Source: Leucobacter komagatae
GTDB taxonomy: Bacteria; Actinomycetota; Actinomycetes; Actinomycetales; Microbacteriaceae
Assembly: GCF_006716085.1 (NCBI RefSeq)
Contig: NZ_VFON01000002.1
Location: forward strand, 310,001-374,000
Length of the DNA: 64,000 nt
Direction: 5' to 3'
Shown: one piece after another, positions 16,322 through 25,575 of the stretch
Layout: every line of letters starts with the position of its first letter
Position numbering within the stretch: the stretch's first letter is position 1
The notes under the pieces: generated by a model
Told to the model about the DNA's origin: nothing
What the model saw: the letters and a program-made list of their open reading frames with translations, nothing else
Databases searched by the model: none
Position numbers and translations under genes: made by a program

Positions 16322-18298
16322 TCATTCCCTTGTCGTGATGCTCAGCGGTGCGCTTTCGAGATTCGTGAAGTTGCCGACGACCGCCCTGATCCTGCACTCC
16401 GAGGTCGGGGCGAGCGTTGTCACCGCTAGTCCATCCGACGACACGGCGACCGCACCAGAGCAGCTGTCTGAGAAGCGAACCCCTGCTTCGCCCCCAGCCA
16501 CCTCGGCGAGCATGCGGGTCGTGGCCCCCGTCGATGGACTCTGATACAGCGGGTTCACTTCATCCACGCCGCCGGGCCAGATCGGGAGCAGGGTGATCGG
16601 CAGGGCCGACTGCCCGACCGTGCGAGCCGGCACGACCACCGACACATCGACGAGCCGCTGCACCGGGTAGGCGGTAGACCGCGACTCGGGGTCAAGTAGC
16701 GCTGCCTGGGTCTCGGTCGACACGAGCTCAAGCCACTCGCGCAGCCCTGCTTCGTCCGCAACCTCGAGCGGAAGCGACCCCTGGACGGTGACGCGCCCGT
16801 CGGCGGGAATCTCGACCCCGTCGAGCCGCCACCCACACTTCGCATCGAGCCCCGTCGCGGCCTGGTGCTTCGCGGCGCTCGCTCCCTCCCACACCACCGG
16901 AGGGCAGGCGGCGCCGTCCCCGGCCGCGGGAACGACCTCCAGGAACGAGCCCGACAGCGGCGCCTTCTGCGCGGAGTAGGTCACCTCAAGCGAGACCCGC
17001 CGCTCGTCGGGGTCGTAGGTGGCCGAGCGCGCAACCGAGAGCCCCGTGGGCAGCTGCTGGTCTTGCTGCGATACCTCAAGCGCCTCGTCGGCAACCGGCG
17101 CGGCCTCTTCTTTGCCGCCGCCAAACACCCACATCATGCCGCCGACGAGCACCCCCAGCGAGACCACCCCGACGGCGCCGAGCAGCACGTTCTTCCGGTT
17201 GAGCCAGGCGGGCCGAGACTTCCCGCCCTCATCCAGGCCTGCCTCCGGCTCCCGCACCGGCGCCTGTAGGCGCGGCATCGGCCGCACGGTGGTCTGCTGC
17301 CCAGCGTCTCCGAGCTCGGGGGCATCCTCGCTCAGCACCCGCGCGTAGAGGTCAGGGCCACCGACCTCGCTGGGCTGTAGCAGGTCGCTCCGCAGCATCG
17401 TCGCCGGCCGCTCGATCTCTTCAAACTCCGCTGGCGCGGCCGCTCGCTCAAGTGGCGCTGTCGATTCGAAACGCTTGGCGAGCCGCGCGGCCTCGGCCGC
17501 GGCCTCGACTGCCCCCGGCCGCTCCCCCGGATCCTTCGCGAGCAGGCGCGCCACCCAGTCCGCGAGCGGGGCCGGCAGATCGAGCCGGGGCGGCTGCGAC
17601 GTCACGTGGCGGTACGCGATCGTGAAGTCGGTTCCGGGCCCGGCAAACGGCGTCCGCCCCGCGAGCAGCTCGTAGAGCATCACCCCGGTCGAGTACACGT
17701 CGGCCGCGGGCGTCGTGCGGCCGTGGCTGATGAGTTCGGGCGCCATGTACTGCGGGGTGCCGAGAATGCCGGTGGTCTGCCGATTCCGCTCGCTCACAAC
17801 GGCGGCGATGCCGAAGTCGGCCACGCGAACGGTGCCGTCGGAGGGCCCCGTCCACTGCTCCGTGAGCAACACGTTGTCGGGCTTAATGTCGCGGTGCGTC
17901 ACCGACCGGCCGTGCGCCTCACCGAGCGCGCGGAACACCTGCGCGACAAGCGTCAACGCCTCGCTCGGCTTCAGCGTCTGCCTCTCTTCGAGCAGCTCCC
18001 TGAGCGAACCACCGGGGATGAGGTCCATGACGATGGCGATGGTCTCACCCTCAACGACAAGATCGCGCACCGCCACGATGTTGGGATGGCGCAGCCCGAT
18101 CAGCACCGAACGCTCGCGAATGAAGCGCTCGACGAGCGCCGGGTCGCTCGCGTGCTCGGCTTTCAGGATCTTGGCCGCGACCTGCTCACCGCCGCCAGCA
18201 GTCTCGGCCAGCCAGACATCACCGGCTGCGCCGGATCCCAACAGCTCGACAAGTCGGTACGACGCACCTAGCGCGGCTCCGGGCTTCAAGGTTGCCAT
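16322..18298 (-). CDS. Transmembrane serine/threonine protein kinase of the T7SS cluster
   Basis: A 658-residue PknB-type kinase. The catalytic domain (about 14-275) looks active: glycine loop GSGAAGDV (21-28), ATP lysine Lys43, catalytic HRDIKPDN with Asp137, DFG 161-163 and the GTPQYMAPE segment near 180. A juxtamembrane region with possible phospho-threonines leads to one transmembrane helix (about 370-393) and an extracellular beta-rich domain (about 395-658) unlike PASTA repeats. It is the first gene of the minus-strand secretion operon. Its topology (kinase fold inside, one helix, extracellular domain) parallels EssB/YukC, which are pseudokinases. Phosphorylation read by the FHA domain of the ATPase is a reasonable inference. 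Confidence 0.9.
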   Translation of the reverse strand: MATLKPGAALGASYRLVELLGSGAAGDVWLAETAGGGEQVAAKILKAEHASDPALVERFIRERSVLIGLRHPNIVAVRDLVVEGETIAIVMDLIPGGSLRELLEERQTLKPSEALTLVAQVFRALGEAHGRSVTHRDIKPDNVLLTEQWTGPSDGTVRVADFGIAAVVSERNRQTTGILGTPQYMAPELISHGRTTPAADVYSTGVMLYELLAGRTPFAGPGTDFTIAYRHVTSQPPRLDLPAPLADWVARLLAKDPGERPGAVEAAAEAARLAKRFESTAPLERAAAPAEFEEIERPATMLRSDLLQPSEVGGPDLYARVLSEDAPELGDAGQQTTVRPMPRLQAPVREPEAGLDEGGKSRPAWLNRKNVLLGAVGVVSLGVLVGGMMWVFGGGKEEAAPVADEALEVSQQDQQLPTGLSVARSATYDPDERRVSLEVTYSAQKAPLSGSFLEVVPAAGDGAACPPVVWEGASAAKHQAATGLDAKCGWRLDGVEIPADGRVTVQGSLPLEVADEAGLREWLELVSTETQAALLDPESRSTAYPVQRLVDVSVVVPARTVGQSALPITLLPIWPGGVDEVNPLYQSPSTGATTRMLAEVAGGEAGVRFSDSCSGAVAVSSDGLAVTTLAPTSECRIRAVVGNFTNLESAPLSITTRE

Positions 18299-18564
18299 CT
18301 GTTCTCAGTCTCCCAACCGGGTCATTCGCTCAACACTCGCGCAGCACCAGAGGGGCGCGCGGCACCCCTGGCCCAGGTGCGCTGCGGGTCTCAGCGTACA
18401 ACCTTCTAGGCCCCACCCGCGCGCAAGTCCGAGTTGTCATATTCGAAACTTACCCCCAAAAGATTGAGCGTTTGTTTTAAATATTCGCGACTTTCGCGTA
18501 GCGTGTCCCATGAGACCCGGAGCCCCGGGACCACTCATTCCCCCAATTCCGAAGGGCGTCACAC
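18299..18564. promoter_or_regulatory. Divergent promoter region of the type VII locus
   Basis: The 266-bp region between the kinase gene and the WXG100 gene contains a short AT-rich island (about 18462-18485, with TTTTAAATATT) in otherwise GC-rich DNA, which is the likely promoter core for the plus-strand WXG100/Rhs unit. No confident -35/-10 pair is assigned. A GGGCGT run precedes the WXG100 ATG by about 8 nt. Confidence 0.45.
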
Positions 18565-18846
18565 ATGTCACGCGTACTCTCTACCGAAGAAGCCAAGACG
18601 GCGATCCGTCAGATCCAGTCGATTATCGCCGGCGGCTTCACCGATCAGATCACCCAGCTCGACGCGCAGGGCCGCGTCCTGTCTGATCCAAACACGTGGG
18701 ACGGCCCGCTCGCTGCGACGTTCCGCGGCTCAACCTGGCCCGAGACCAAGACTGCGCTCGACAAGGCGAAGCAGCAGCTCGAAGAGCTCCGCACCCAGCT
18801 CGACAAGATCTCGCAGGACATCTTCACCGCAGGCGGCGGCGCCTAG
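18565..18846 (+). CDS. WXG100-family type VII secretion substrate (EsxA-like)
   Basis: A 93-residue all-helical protein. W45-D46-G47 is the WXG turn between two helices (about 6-40 and 58-87), and the length is typical of ESAT-6/WXG100 proteins. Such proteins are secreted as helical-hairpin dimers and activate the FtsK/EssC motor. Only one WXG100 gene is seen, as in homodimeric EsxA systems. A strong hairpin after the stop should set a higher level of this transcript than of the downstream rhs gene. Confidence 0.92.
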   Translation: MSRVLSTEEAKTAIRQIQSIIAGGFTDQITQLDAQGRVLSDPNTWDGPLAATFRGSTWPETKTALDKAKQQLEELRTQLDKISQDIFTAGGGA

Positions 18847-18856
18847 CTCGGCCAGT

Positions 18857-18884
18857 GTGGCGCCCGGGAGACCCCGGGCGCCAC
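18857..18884 (+). terminator. Hairpin between WXG100 and rhs genes
   Basis: GTGGCGCCCGGG (18857-18868) and its exact complement (18873-18884) form a 12-bp stem with a 4-nt loop, followed by a pyrimidine-rich GCTCCCTTC rather than a pure T tract. Probably a partial terminator. Confidence 0.6.
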
Positions 18885-18940
18885 GCTCCCTTCAACCGCG
18901 CGCCGACGGGCGTCCATAGCAGCGAGGAACACACTTCAGC

Positions 18941-21900
18941 ATGACCGAGATTCACGGCAACAAGCCGACAGGCTACTCGTACCCGGCAGCGGCAGAACTG
19001 CGGTCTGCGGCGAGATCCCTCGCTCGGTTAATCGCTTCGAAACAAGACTCGCGCGCTACGTATGCGCGCGAGGCCAAAGTTGACTTCCAGGGCTTTTTCG
19101 CGGAAGTCTTTGAGCGCAACGTCGAGATCGGTCAGACGAGCGCCACAAAGCTCAGCGAGGCCCTGCGCCAGGTCGCGAGCTTTGTGACCGAGCTCGAGCA
19201 GGCCGCAAAGGAAGAAGACGAGCGGCGCGAGAAGGCCCGCGAGTGGGAAGAGCGGCGGCTTGAGCGCGAAGCAAACTGGTTCGTAGGGACCGGGTACGAG
19301 ATCGGCACGTTCTTAGGCTTCGTCGAGAAAGACGACCCGAAGCCTCCCAAGGCCAAGCCAGCACCGCAGCTGAAGAGCGGGGCTGTAGAAGTCCCTGGCC
19401 GAAGCATCCCGCAGCCCGGTGGCTACTCGAGCGTCTCTTCCGCAGACCCGGCGACGCTGCGCACATTCCAGTCGGGCAGCAACGAACTCGACGATCAACT
19501 CGCCACCCCCATCTCGACCTTTGCCACCGCGCTCGATGACTACTCGGCGAAGTGCAACACGAAGTGGGGCACCCTCAACGCCGCCGAGCTGGTGACCTCG
19601 CTCGACAGGTGGACCACCGCGAATCGCAAGGACGCTGAGTGGGCCGGCACCATCGCCGCGCTGTTCGAGTCCGCTGGAAGCGGGACGGGGGTTGTGACGC
19701 TGTCAGACGCCTCGATCTCCGCCGCGCTCGCGGCAGCCGGCATTGACGTCTTCCGCGATGACTTTGAGATTCCCGAGTTCTCGGCGATGGGAACTCCCCC
19801 GACCAACGGGTTCGCTGACGACCCCGTGAACACGGCAACCGGCAACTTTCTCGAGCCCGAAACCGACGTGCCGTTTACCGGCCCCGCGAAGGCGCTCGAG
19901 TTCACCCGCATGTACAACTCGCTCGACTCCCGCGTGGGGGCGTTCGGGCCCGGCTGGTCTTCAGCGCTCGACGTGCGCCTCGAGTTCACTGACGAGGGGG
20001 CCGCGTTCACGACGGCCGACGGCCGACAGATCCACTTCCCCCGAAGCGGCAGCGCGTGGGCGCGCGGCATCGGCGAGAACTTCTGGCTCGGTGCCGAATC
20101 GCACTCGGGCGAGGGTACGCCGGGACCGCTGCAGGGCGACCGCCTGGTCGTACGCGACAACGCCGGGGGCTGGTGGGCCTTCACCACCGCGGGCGTGTGG
20201 GTGGGAAGCGGGACGGGATCCGGAACCGTGGTCAGCGTGCATCGCTGCGCCGACGGGCTCGTTACCCGCCTCGCCCACGAGCACGGGCGCGCCATCAGCA
20301 TCGAGTACGCGGGCGACCGCGTCGCGTATGCGCAGGTGTCTGACGGCAGGCGCGTCGAGTACCTTTACGACGCGGATCGCCGGCTCATCGGCGTCTCCGA
20401 CGCCGTCGGCACGAGGCGCTACCGGTGGAACAGCGCTGGCCTCATCGACAGGGTGACGGCGGCGACCGGAGTGGTCGAGTGCGAAAACACCTACGACGCG
20501 AAGGGCCGCGTCACTGAACAGCTCACCCCGTACGGGCGAACGGTTCGATTCGCGTACCTGCCCGGTCGGGTGACGTCGGTCTCGAACGTCGACGGAACCA
20601 ATACGAACACCTGGATCTCGGATAGGAAGGGCCGCGTCGTCGGCATCATCGACGCCGAGGGCCACCGTCAGTCGATGGCCTACGACCCGGCCGGAAACCT
20701 CGTCTCCGCGACCGAACGCGACGGGCAAGTCACGGTTCACGCGTACGACGACCGCGGCCGAAAGACACGCACCGTCACCCCCGAGGGCGCCGACATCACG
20801 TACGGCTACGACGAGCTCGACAGGGTCACGACCGTGGTCACCGCTTCCGGGGCGACGGTGTCATACGAGTACGCGACCGAGTACGACCGGAACCCGTCGG
20901 TCGTACTCGATCCGCTCGGCGGGCGCACGGAGCTCACCTGGGAAGCCGGGCTCCTCACCCACGTCACCGACCCCGTCGGCGTGACGCTGGCGCTGGGATA
21001 CGACGAGTTCGGTGAGCAGACCAGCACTCGCAACGCGGCCGGCGACATCGCCCGGATTGTGCGCGATGCGGCGGGCCGCGTGCGCGAGACGATCTCGCCG
21101 TCTGGCGCGTCGACCCGGTACGACTACGACGAGGCCGGGCTGCTTATCGCCCGCACCGACCCCGACGGCGGCACCTGGCGGTTCGAGCGCGGCGCCGGCG
21201 GCCGGATGACCGCGCAGGTCGACCCGCTGGGTGCCCGCACTGAGTTTGAGTACGGCCCCCACGGGCACATCGTCGGCACGACGGACCCGCTGGGTCGCAC
21301 GATCAGCCGCTCCTACGACGAACTGGAAAACGTCGAGTCCGTCACGCTCGCCGACGGAGCGGAGTGGGTGTTCGCCCACGACGCCCTCGCACGCCTCCGG
21401 GAGATTACCGACCCCGCGGGCGGCACCTGGTCGAGGGAATACGCGCCGAACGGCGAGCTCACCGGCACGACCGACCCGACCGGAGTGCACGTCGCGTTCA
21501 CGCAGTCCCGCGGGTCAGGCATGAGCCGGGTGCAGAACGCGTTCGCGCAGGAGGCCGTGCAGCGGGACGAGTTCGGCAGGCCCGTCAGGGTTGAGCGCGA
21601 GGATGGCTCAGCCGAGCTGATGACGTACGACGCGGCAGGGAACCCGGTCGAGCTACTCGACGCTGATGGCGGCCTCACGCGCATCGAGCGCGACCGGGCC
21701 GGCCGGGTCACACGGGTCACGACCCCCGCGGGGCGCGTGACCCGCTACGAATACGACGCGTGCGGCCGGCCGGTGTTCTCGACCGACGCCGCGGGCGGGC
21801 GCACCTCGCTCGCCTACGACGCCGATTCCCGCGTCGTCACGCGCACCTCGCCCGCTGGCGACGTCACCGAGATCGAATACGACGCGATGGGCAGGATCGT

Positions 21901-24451
21901 GCGCGAGGCCGTACCCGGCATCGGCGTCGGCAGGTATCGGTACGACGCCGCCGGCCGCCTCGTGTTCTCGCACGACTGGCGTACCGGGATCCGGCGCTTT
22001 GGATATGATGCTGCCGGGCAGCTCACCACCGCTACCAACGGGGTCGGCGGCGTCACCCGCTACGAGTACGACCGGCGCGGGCGAGTTACCAGGATCATCG
22101 ACCCCGCGGGCGGGGTCACCACCCGCAGCTACACCGAGCTCGACAGGGTCGCGTCGTCTACGGACCCGCTGGGGCGCACCACCACCGCGACCTACGACGG
22201 CGCTGGCAGGCAGCTCTCGCAAACCGCGCCCGACGGCACAACGCTCGAGTGGGTGTTTGACGATGCCGGGCTTGAGACCGAGGTGCGCGTAGACGGGCGC
22301 CGTTTGTCGCACGCCAGCCGCGACGCGCGCTCGCGCACGGTCACGATCACTGACGACACCCGGCCTCAGGCGCCGACCACGCACACCCTGCGATTCACGC
22401 GGAACGGGCAGCTCGCCGAGCGGGTCACCGTTGGCGCGGATTCTGTCGGCGCGGATTCTGTCGGCGCGGGGGCCGAGCCCGCCGCTCGGCCCGCCGTCAC
22501 GCGGTGGGAGTATGACGCCGACGGAGCCCGGGTGGCGCTTGTCTCGCCCGACGGGGCGACAGTCGAGTACACCCGCGACCACGCGGGCCGCGTTTCGCGC
22601 GTCGTGCACTCCGCATTCGGCGAGATTTCGCTCACGCGAGACGCCGACGGCAGGCTCCTCGAGGCCCGAACGTTCGCAGGAGTCGACCCTGCTGGTGGGC
22701 CTGCGGGTGGGCGTTCGGTTGGACCCGACGCCGGGCCCGCGGTCGGGCAGATTCAGCAGTGGGAGTACGCGAACGGGTTCCCCGCAGCGCACACGCGCGT
22801 AGGCGCCGATGGCGGCATCGCCGTCACCCGCATCGACCGTGACGAGATCGGCCGGATCACCCGTATCGATGGCCCCGACTCGGTCGCAGAGTACGCCGCC
22901 GACGACGCCAGCCAGATTACTGCGCTGCGCATCGACGGCGCTGCGGCGGCCTCCTGGGAGTACGACCCGGCCGGAAGGCTCGTCGCAGAGACCCGCGATA
23001 ACCAGTCGCTGCGGTACTCCTACGACGCTGCTGGGCAGCTCCTCTCGATCGAGGGCTCAGACGGAGCTATCACCGAGTACGAGTACGACGGGCTTGGCCG
23101 ACGCGTGACCGAGCGCTCCCCCGAAGGCGCCACCGCGTACGCGTGGGATGCGCGGGGGTGGCTCACCGAGATCACGGAGCGTGGGGGTGCCGCTCTGCGC
23201 AGCACCGAGCTCTGGGTTGACGCGCTCGGTGAACTCGCAGACGTTGATGGGGCACGGATCCACTGGGATACGGCGAGCTACGCCCCGGCACCGATCAGCA
23301 TCGGCGGCCACGACGTTTTCGCCGGGCCCGGTGGGTTCACCGCGGCCGCTACCGGCATCGACGATGGACCTGGTGCCCGGGGTTCGTGGGCTACCTCAGG
23401 GTGGCGCACGGCGCGGGCTGCGGCAGACGACCCGTGGGCGACGCTTGCGGGTTTCAGCGCGGGCACGCTCCCGGCGGGCCTCTCCCTCACCGCGAGCGGC
23501 GCCCTTCAGGTTGCCGGCCTCGAGTGGTTGGGCGCGCGAGCCTACGACCCCGCGGCACGCGGCTTCCTCTCGGTCGACCCACTCGAGGCGCCGGCGGGTG
23601 TCGGCTGGGCAGGCAACCCGTACTCGTACGCGGGCAACGACCCGCTCCACGCGGTGGACCCGCTCGGGCTCTCCCCCATCAGTGATGCGGAGCTCAAGGC
23701 CTACGCTGACAGCCAGCAGGGCCCCCTCGCACGGGCCGCGGGCGCGGTCGGGCACTGGTTCAAGGAGAACTGGGAGTACGTGGCTGCTGGAGCCATGATT
23801 GCCGGCGGTATTGCACTCATGTGCACCGGAGTGGGCGGTCCCGTCGGCATGGCGCTCGTCGGAGCTGCTAGCGGGGCTTTGGTTTCGGGTGGGTTCTCTG
23901 TGGCTGCACAAAAAGCTCGAACTGGTGAGGTCAGTTGGGGAAAGGTTGGCGTTGATGCTTTCGTTGGCGCTGTCGGCGGTGGAGTGAGCGGGGCGGTCGC
24001 TGGAGGGCTTGCCTTCGGGGCTCGAGCTCTTACTCTTAAGGTGCCTCTGGCGAACGGGTCGCAGAACTTGACTGGGCTCGCATACACCACCATGAGAAGC
24101 TCGGCTGCGCGAAACCTCATCTCGGCAGGCGCAGGCGGCTCCTCAGCAAACATCGCTCAATACAGACTAGAAACGAAAGACCCGACCCCCCTTGGAACTC
24201 TGCAGGCGGGGCTGACTGGACTCGCAACCAGCGCCGGCGGGTCACTGATGGCGCTTGGCGGCGGACAACTCTCAAGTCGTATCGGCGGCGAGATCGCAGA
24301 CCGACTCGCGGGCGGAGTCGCCGGTGCAGTCAATCAAGCGCTAACAACTGGGGATTCTATCCTGTCCTATGACGCAAGGTGGGCGGGGCTTCAAGGACTA
24401 GTTGAGTCCGGGAGTGGTCCTTCCTCCGGCATCCATGCGAGAGGAATCTGA
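18941..24451 (+). CDS. Rhs-family polymorphic toxin, probable type VII effector
   Basis: An 1836-residue protein. Residues 1-135 are helical and charged with no signal peptide, like LXG/WXG-type secretion domains. A DUF6531-like segment starts near 290 (DPVNTATGNFLEPETDVPF). About 25 RHS/YD repeats (Y-D-x-x-G-R type) run to about 1530. The core ends with the conserved RGFLSVDPLEAP...NPYSYAGNDPL...VDPLGLSP (about 1542-1583). RHS repeats form a shell that encloses the C-terminal toxin. The 253-residue tip is Gly/Ala-rich with glycine-zipper-like hydrophobic helices (GGVSGAVAGG, TTKDPT-like motif) and has no nuclease or deaminase motif that I recognise. The stop overlaps the next ATG by one base (TGATG), marking that gene as the cognate immunity candidate. 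Confidence 0.92.
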   Translation: MTEIHGNKPTGYSYPAAAELRSAARSLARLIASKQDSRATYAREAKVDFQGFFAEVFERNVEIGQTSATKLSEALRQVASFVTELEQAAKEEDERREKAREWEERRLEREANWFVGTGYEIGTFLGFVEKDDPKPPKAKPAPQLKSGAVEVPGRSIPQPGGYSSVSSADPATLRTFQSGSNELDDQLATPISTFATALDDYSAKCNTKWGTLNAAELVTSLDRWTTANRKDAEWAGTIAALFESAGSGTGVVTLSDASISAALAAAGIDVFRDDFEIPEFSAMGTPPTNGFADDPVNTATGNFLEPETDVPFTGPAKALEFTRMYNSLDSRVGAFGPGWSSALDVRLEFTDEGAAFTTADGRQIHFPRSGSAWARGIGENFWLGAESHSGEGTPGPLQGDRLVVRDNAGGWWAFTTAGVWVGSGTGSGTVVSVHRCADGLVTRLAHEHGRAISIEYAGDRVAYAQVSDGRRVEYLYDADRRLIGVSDAVGTRRYRWNSAGLIDRVTAATGVVECENTYDAKGRVTEQLTPYGRTVRFAYLPGRVTSVSNVDGTNTNTWISDRKGRVVGIIDAEGHRQSMAYDPAGNLVSATERDGQVTVHAYDDRGRKTRTVTPEGADITYGYDELDRVTTVVTASGATVSYEYATEYDRNPSVVLDPLGGRTELTWEAGLLTHVTDPVGVTLALGYDEFGEQTSTRNAAGDIARIVRDAAGRVRETISPSGASTRYDYDEAGLLIARTDPDGGTWRFERGAGGRMTAQVDPLGARTEFEYGPHGHIVGTTDPLGRTISRSYDELENVESVTLADGAEWVFAHDALARLREITDPAGGTWSREYAPNGELTGTTDPTGVHVAFTQSRGSGMSRVQNAFAQEAVQRDEFGRPVRVEREDGSAELMTYDAAGNPVELLDADGGLTRIERDRAGRVTRVTTPAGRVTRYEYDACGRPVFSTDAAGGRTSLAYDADSRVVTRTSPAGDVTEIEYDAMGRIVREAVPGIGVGRYRYDAAGRLVFSHDWRTGIRRFGYDAAGQLTTATNGVGGVTRYEYDRRGRVTRIIDPAGGVTTRSYTELDRVASSTDPLGRTTTATYDGAGRQLSQTAPDGTTLEWVFDDAGLETEVRVDGRRLSHASRDARSRTVTITDDTRPQAPTTHTLRFTRNGQLAERVTVGADSVGADSVGAGAEPAARPAVTRWEYDADGARVALVSPDGATVEYTRDHAGRVSRVVHSAFGEISLTRDADGRLLEARTFAGVDPAGGPAGGRSVGPDAGPAVGQIQQWEYANGFPAAHTRVGADGGIAVTRIDRDEIGRITRIDGPDSVAEYAADDASQITALRIDGAAAASWEYDPAGRLVAETRDNQSLRYSYDAAGQLLSIEGSDGAITEYEYDGLGRRVTERSPEGATAYAWDARGWLTEITERGGAALRSTELWVDALGELADVDGARIHWDTASYAPAPISIGGHDVFAGPGGFTAAATGIDDGPGARGSWATSGWRTARAAADDPWATLAGFSAGTLPAGLSLTASGALQVAGLEWLGARAYDPAARGFLSVDPLEAPAGVGWAGNPYSYAGNDPLHAVDPLGLSPISDAELKAYADSQQGPLARAAGAVGHWFKENWEYVAAGAMIAGGIALMCTGVGGPVGMALVGAASGALVSGGFSVAAQKARTGEVSWGKVGVDAFVGAVGGGVSGAVAGGLAFGARALTLKVPLANGSQNLTGLAYTTMRSSAARNLISAGAGGSSANIAQYRLETKDPTPLGTLQAGLTGLATSAGGSLMALGGGQLSSRIGGEIADRLAGGVAGAVNQALTTGDSILSYDARWAGLQGLVESGSGPSSGIHARGI
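22433..22469 (+). repeat. 15-bp in-frame tandem repeat within rhs
   Basis: The unit GGCGCGGATTCTGTC occurs twice (22433-22447 and 22448-22462), followed by a partial third copy. It encodes a GADSV-GADSV-GA linker and, being a multiple of 3, can change copy number without breaking the frame. Confidence 0.8.
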
Positions 24452-24915
24452 TGGCGGCCCTCGACGCACAGCACGCAACAGCAACCGCCCCTATGCCAAA
24501 GAGGCATCGTCCATGGCTTCGGCGACTTGTTGTCACCCAAATCGTGATATCCGTGTTCATTCTTGGAGCAGTATTTGCCGCTCCGACCGTGGATACGAAG
24601 AACCTTCAGTGGGTTCCCTGTGTGGTCAAGTCCGCAGAGGGGACGACAACTGGGGGGATGGGGCTTCGAGGTTCCTCAGGCTCGGTACCAGCGGTGGTAA
24701 TTGAGACCACAAACTGCCACCGAATTACATACACTTGGGGAATCTCAGAGAAAAATCGAGACGCGGTTGCTGCTTCATTCACGAGGGGAGCTGTGTTCGA
24801 GTTCAAGTTGGGGATACTCTCACAACAGAGCGCGGCGGCTGCCTGGCCGTTCTATCAGGTTGAGGCGAAAGGTTACAGGAAGGCGTTCACGCCGGAGGGG
24901 CCTTCGAATCCATGA
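24451..24915 (+). CDS. Putative Rhs immunity protein, membrane-anchored
   Basis: A 154-residue protein of no family I recognise. It has a basic N-terminus, one transmembrane helix (about 27-45, with IVISVFILGAVFAA) and an extracellular domain containing two cysteines (about 58 and 90). The ATG shares its A with the TGA of rhs, so translation is coupled; immunity genes sit in exactly this position. A membrane-anchored immunity protein would suit a toxin tip that acts on or near the membrane. GC content is visibly lower than in the housekeeping genes. Confidence 0.65.
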   Translation: MAALDAQHATATAPMPKRHRPWLRRLVVTQIVISVFILGAVFAAPTVDTKNLQWVPCVVKSAEGTTTGGMGLRGSSGSVPAVVIETTNCHRITYTWGISEKNRDAVAASFTRGAVFEFKLGILSQQSAAAAWPFYQVEAKGYRKAFTPEGPSNP

Positions 24916-25039
24916 AGCTCCGCCGAACGTTGCGCCCAGCCTGGCCGACCACATCGGGGTCGCGGCAGCGTCCCAAATGGCTGATTGGGGCGGTGACAGT
25001 TTGAAAATCGCTGTCGATAGCGTCTTGGGGGCACGTTAA
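24916..25039 (+). pseudogene. Orphan 3' coding tail between immunity-like genes
   Basis: An open frame ending TAA at 25037-25039 encodes ...NVAPSLADHIGVAAASQ followed by MADWGGDSLKIAVDSVLGAR. It has no start of its own outside the preceding gene, and its TAA overlaps the next gene's ATG (TAATG). Composition looks protein-like. It may be the remnant of a displaced toxin tail or immunity gene; no homology can be claimed. Confidence 0.3.
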
Positions 25040-25524
25040 TGATGAGTTCAGATTCTCGCGATCCAGACCACGACCCTCAGCCGAGACCCAGCGCTACTGG
25101 ACCAGCTGAACCTAAAACGCCCCAAGTGCGGATGGTTGCCATCGACGACCCCCGAGCCATTCGGGCTGACAAGTACAACCACTTCGTGATGTGGGCGGCG
25201 TTCGTCCTCATACTGATCATAGCCGTAGTCGCCATCGTCTGCGTTCCGTGGGACACCACCCTCGCGATCTCAACACGGGGCCGCCCGAGGCAGAACCTTC
25301 CCGTCTGGTTCGTCATGCCAATGTTCGTGATTGTTATGACAATCACAGTTGTGAAAGTCACTCGTGGCGAGAAGCGCGAGCGCGAGAAGCTGTTGGACAA
25401 AGGATTCCCAGCTTGGGAGATTCCGTTTGGCTATGTCGTGGTTACCACGATGTCAGCCATCTTTGTCTTTGGTCAAGGCTACTTCGCTTGGGGCTTTTTC
25501 AAAGCAGCCGGCCTCCTTGACTGA
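25039..25524 (+). CDS. Small integral membrane protein in immunity array
   Basis: A 161-residue protein of unknown function. The N-terminal 45 residues are polar and Pro-rich. Three hydrophobic helices follow (about 52-72, 90-110, 130-158), with a basic loop EKREREKLLDKGFPAW between helices 2 and 3. The start ATG overlaps the TAA of the preceding remnant (an ATGATG doublet allows initiation 3 nt later). Its position behind a Rhs gene suggests immunity or regulation; this is inference from context. Confidence 0.6.
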   Translation: MMSSDSRDPDHDPQPRPSATGPAEPKTPQVRMVAIDDPRAIRADKYNHFVMWAAFVLILIIAVVAIVCVPWDTTLAISTRGRPRQNLPVWFVMPMFVIVMTITVVKVTRGEKREREKLLDKGFPAWEIPFGYVVVTTMSAIFVFGQGYFAWGFFKAAGLLD

Positions 25525-25575
25525 CGCCGCGACCGGCCCCCTACTCCCCCTTCCCAGCACAGAAACGACAAACAC

